A stretch of 6,325 nucleotides of DNA, taken from Burkholderiaceae bacterium. Lineage in GTDB: Bacteria > Pseudomonadota > Gammaproteobacteria > Burkholderiales > Burkholderiaceae_C. A model generated the notes under the pieces. It worked only from the letters and a program-made list of their open reading frames with translations. It did not search any database and was not told the DNA's origin. Below are positions 4,200 to 6,325 of the stretch, one piece after another. The position numbers and the translations under genes were made by a program. The first letter of the stretch is position 1. Each line of letters starts with the position of its first letter. Where the stretch lies: assembly GCA_031256305.1 (NCBI GenBank), contig JAIRQU010000182.1:1-6325 (forward strand), written 5' to 3'.

Positions 4200-6325
4200 T
4201 CAGCGGTCTCCGGCGCCGCCGGGCCGGTCTTGCGGTTCGGCGGTGTTGGCGGCGGGCGTCAGAGCCTGGACGGTAACTTGTGGATTGGCCCAGGGGCCGG
4301 TAACGTGAAAGGTGCGCGTGGCCGCGCGCGAGAGCGGCTTTTGCAGCAGCCATTGCGCCACGAATGCGCCGATGCCGATGGCCGGGTTGATGACGGTGGC
4401 CGCCAGCGCCGCCGTGCCCGCGTCGATATGCGGCACCACCAGCACGCGCAGGTCTTGCGTTTCGGCCGCCAGGCTGGCGCTGCCGTCCATCAGGATGGCG
4501 GCGCTTTCGCCCTTCATTTGCAGGTTGTTGGTGCTGATAACGCCCTGGTGGATTTGCGCGTCGCCGCGCACCTGGTCAAACGCAAAACCGCTGGAAAAGA
4601 TGTCGCGGAAATCCAGCGTCAAGCGGCGCGGCAGGGCTTGTAGGCTGAGTACGCCCAGCAGCTTGGCAACGCCCGGTTCGGTCTTGAGGAACTGGCCCTT
4701 GCCGATGTCCAGATGCAACTGCCCGCCCAGCGTGGCCGTGTCCAGCGCATAAGGCGCGCCGCGCCAGCCCACGCGCCCGGTCAACTGGCCCGCGCCGTGC
4801 CGGATGACGCCGGGCATACCCAGCCGCCCCAGCAGCGCGCCGGCGTCGCGCACGTCCAGCGTAAAGTGCAGCGCGGTGTGGCGTTCGGCGCTGGCGTCGG
4901 CGTTGGCGCCAGCGCTGACAGCCCCTCTGCGCCGCCGGCCCACCCAACGCCCGTCGGCGGTGAGCGTGGCATCGGGCGTTTCCAGCATGAGCTGGTTCAA
5001 CAGCCATTCGTTGACGCCGGGATTGGCGCTGGCATCCGCGGCAGCAGCGCCGTGCCGCCGGACGCTGCGGTTGGCGGCCTGGATGGTGAGCTTGCCGAGT
5101 TTTTTGCCCGCTATCTCGAAGTCGTCGGCCACCAGGTCCAGCGCCGGAATGTGCTGGGGCAGCGCCCCGGCGGCAGAGTTGGCATCGGCCTGGACGGCTT
5201 GCACCTGGCTGGCGGGAATGCTCAAGCGCGACAGGCGCGCATGTACCGTACCGGGCTGGCTGCCGGATGGGCCATTGGGGGCTTGCCGGTACTGGATTTG
5301 CCCGGCCAGCTCGCGCGCCTGCACGTCGGCGCGCCACAGGTCGCCGGCGCGGTCGCTCTGGCGCGCGCCGCTGGCGGTGATGGCGTGCAGGGTGCGGCCA
5401 TTGAGCGTCAATTCACCGGCGCGCAAACTCCAGGCCGTCGGCAGAAAATCCTGCCCCGATGCTGTTGCGGCGGCGCTGGCGCTGCCCGGCGCGCCGGTTG
5501 CGCTTGTCCCCGGTGCGCCATCTTGCAGGGCCGAGGCCACTGCCGACCATGCCTCCGCATCCAGGCTGGAGACATCCACGCGCGCCGTGATGCCCGTGGC
5601 AGGCAGCGTCAGCGGCAACGCCGCCGCCTCGCCCAGCGCATACACGCCGCGCGGCGGCGGGCCGCCAGCGGCTTGGGCGTATTCCAGCCGCGCGGCCAGG
5701 CGGCCGGCCAGCGTGATCTGCAAAGCATTGCGCGCGGCATCCAGCGGACGGTCTTGATAGCGCAACGGCCAGCGCGCATCGGCGGGCTTGGCCAGCGGTT
5801 CGGGCAAGTCGAGCGCCAGGCCGTGCAGGTCGCTGGTCACGGTCAGCGCCGGGCGCGCGCCGGAGAAATCCAGTTCCGCCTCGTATGCCGCTTGCCCGCT
5901 GACGCGGCGCGTCAGAGCGGCGGCCGCGCCCCAGCCGGTCATGGCGCGCAGCCCCTGATCGCTGAACGTTCCGGCAATGTGGATGACCGTGGGCGGACCG
6001 CCCGCCGCGCCGGGCTTGCCGCCGCCGGAAATGCGCACCGGCCCGCCCAGCGCCTGCCCGCGCAGGTCTTGCAGCGCAAAGCCGGTTGGGTCGAACGTGA
6101 CCACGCCGCGCGTTTGCGTGACCGCGGGCGCGGCGGGAACAAAGCGCACGTCGTTGCCATCCAGCGTGACGCGGCCCGTGACTTTGGCGGCCTGTGCGAG
6201 CTTGTCCACCGGCAGATCGAGCGTCAGTTGCAGCGCCGCGTTGCCGGTGGCCGTGACCTCATTGAGCGTGCCGTCCAGCAAGCCCGCGATGGGCGAGCCG
6301 CGCACCACCGCCAGCGCCGCCGCCG
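4200..6325 (-). CDS. yhdP: YhdP family AsmA-like protein, C-terminal part (5' end outside window)
   Basis: YhdP is a large inner-membrane-anchored, periplasm-spanning protein of the AsmA/TamB group that moves phospholipids toward the outer membrane. About 707 C-terminal residues are visible; the frame is open through the window end, so the start and N-terminal membrane anchor are missing. E. coli YhdP is about 1,270 residues, so roughly half is present. The repeating beta-strand pattern suits the groove-forming domain. The diagnostic C-terminal block includes GKGQFLKTEPGVAKLLGVLSLQALPRRLTLDFRDIF, then GFAFDQVRGD, AETQDLRVLVVP, and a hydrophobic NPAIGIGAFVAQWLL before FHVTGPWANPQV. Ala/Ser/Gly-rich insertions (for example near the middle, GTSATGAPGSASAAATASG) look like linkers. 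It is strongly GC-biased. In related bacteria yhdP usually neighbours glnE, nit or tldD; here pilA follows it on the same strand. Confidence 0.9.
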   Translation of the reverse strand, partial: AAALAVVRGSPIAGLLDGTLNEVTATGNAALQLTLDLPVDKLAQAAKVTGRVTLDGNDVRFVPAAPAVTQTRGVVTFDPTGFALQDLRGQALGGPVRISGGGKPGAAGGPPTVIHIAGTFSDQGLRAMTGWGAAAALTRRVSGQAAYEAELDFSGARPALTVTSDLHGLALDLPEPLAKPADARWPLRYQDRPLDAARNALQITLAGRLAARLEYAQAAGGPPPRGVYALGEAAALPLTLPATGITARVDVSSLDAEAWSAVASALQDGAPGTSATGAPGSASAAATASGQDFLPTAWSLRAGELTLNGRTLHAITASGARQSDRAGDLWRADVQARELAGQIQYRQAPNGPSGSQPGTVHARLSRLSIPASQVQAVQADANSAAGALPQHIPALDLVADDFEIAGKKLGKLTIQAANRSVRRHGAAAADASANPGVNEWLLNQLMLETPDATLTADGRWVGRRRRGAVSAGANADASAERHTALHFTLDVRDAGALLGRLGMPGVIRHGAGQLTGRVGWRGAPYALDTATLGGQLHLDIGKGQFLKTEPGVAKLLGVLSLQALPRRLTLDFRDIFSSGFAFDQVRGDAQIHQGVISTNNLQMKGESAAILMDGSASLAAETQDLRVLVVPHIDAGTAALAATVINPAIGIGAFVAQWLLQKPLSRAATRTFHVTGPWANPQVTVQALTPAANTAEPQDRPGGAGDR

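Noticed and set aside
4804..5757. A 317-codon plus-strand open frame opposite yhdP
   Set aside because: It is antisense to a clearly recognised YhdP frame, its composition is what GC-rich third positions produce, and it lacks any family motif or ribosome binding site.
1..6325. CRISPR array, tRNA or rRNA genes
   Set aside because: No regularly spaced repeats and no cloverleaf or rRNA-like sequence were seen on either strand.

Overview
The window looks like chromosomal DNA of a GC-rich betaproteobacterium, most likely Burkholderiales (the Alcaligenaceae side fits well). The basis is the strong third-position GC bias, the character of the MoaC and YhdP proteins, and a type IV pilin paired with a TfpX/TfpZ-type accessory protein. 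The assignment is by recognition only; no search was run.

Layout. (1) 64-591, plus strand: moaC, molybdenum cofactor biosynthesis. (2) 712-1346, plus: a complete VapBC toxin-antitoxin (TA) module with a 4-nt start/stop overlap. (3) 1392-1503, minus: a 112-bp relic of the 3' end of a tfpZ gene. (4) 1557-2227, plus: a second TA module of a different lineage (AbrB-type antitoxin and PIN toxin), also with a 4-nt overlap. (5) 2380-3132, minus: intact tfpZ, whose last 112 bp are the other copy of the relic, so TA module 2 sits between direct repeats 988 bp apart. (6) 3151-3181: an intrinsic terminator reading leftward. (7) 3262-3843, minus: pilA, the major type IV pilin. (8) 3844-4199: a long pilA control region with a near-consensus sigma-54 promoter, an upstream inverted repeat that could be an activator site, and a terminator-like hairpin plus T-tract inside the leader. 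(9) 4200 to the window end, minus: the C-terminal part of yhdP, an AsmA-like envelope protein.

How it fits together. pilA and tfpZ form a small pilin cassette between two housekeeping genes (moaC and yhdP). Pilin plus its matched accessory gene is a known unit of allelic exchange in Pseudomonas. The pilA region is visibly more AT-rich than yhdP, and the two TA modules and the relic tfpZ tail lie on the moaC side, so this side looks like a site of repeated gene turnover. The six coding differences between the two tfpZ tails are mostly silent and the stop codon is swapped for another stop. This suggests the relic comes from a once-functional second or earlier tfpZ allele rather than from a target duplication.

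The most notable points are the TA module held between tfpZ-tail repeats, and the pilA leader, where a canonical terminator structure lies between the only convincing promoter and the ribosome binding site.
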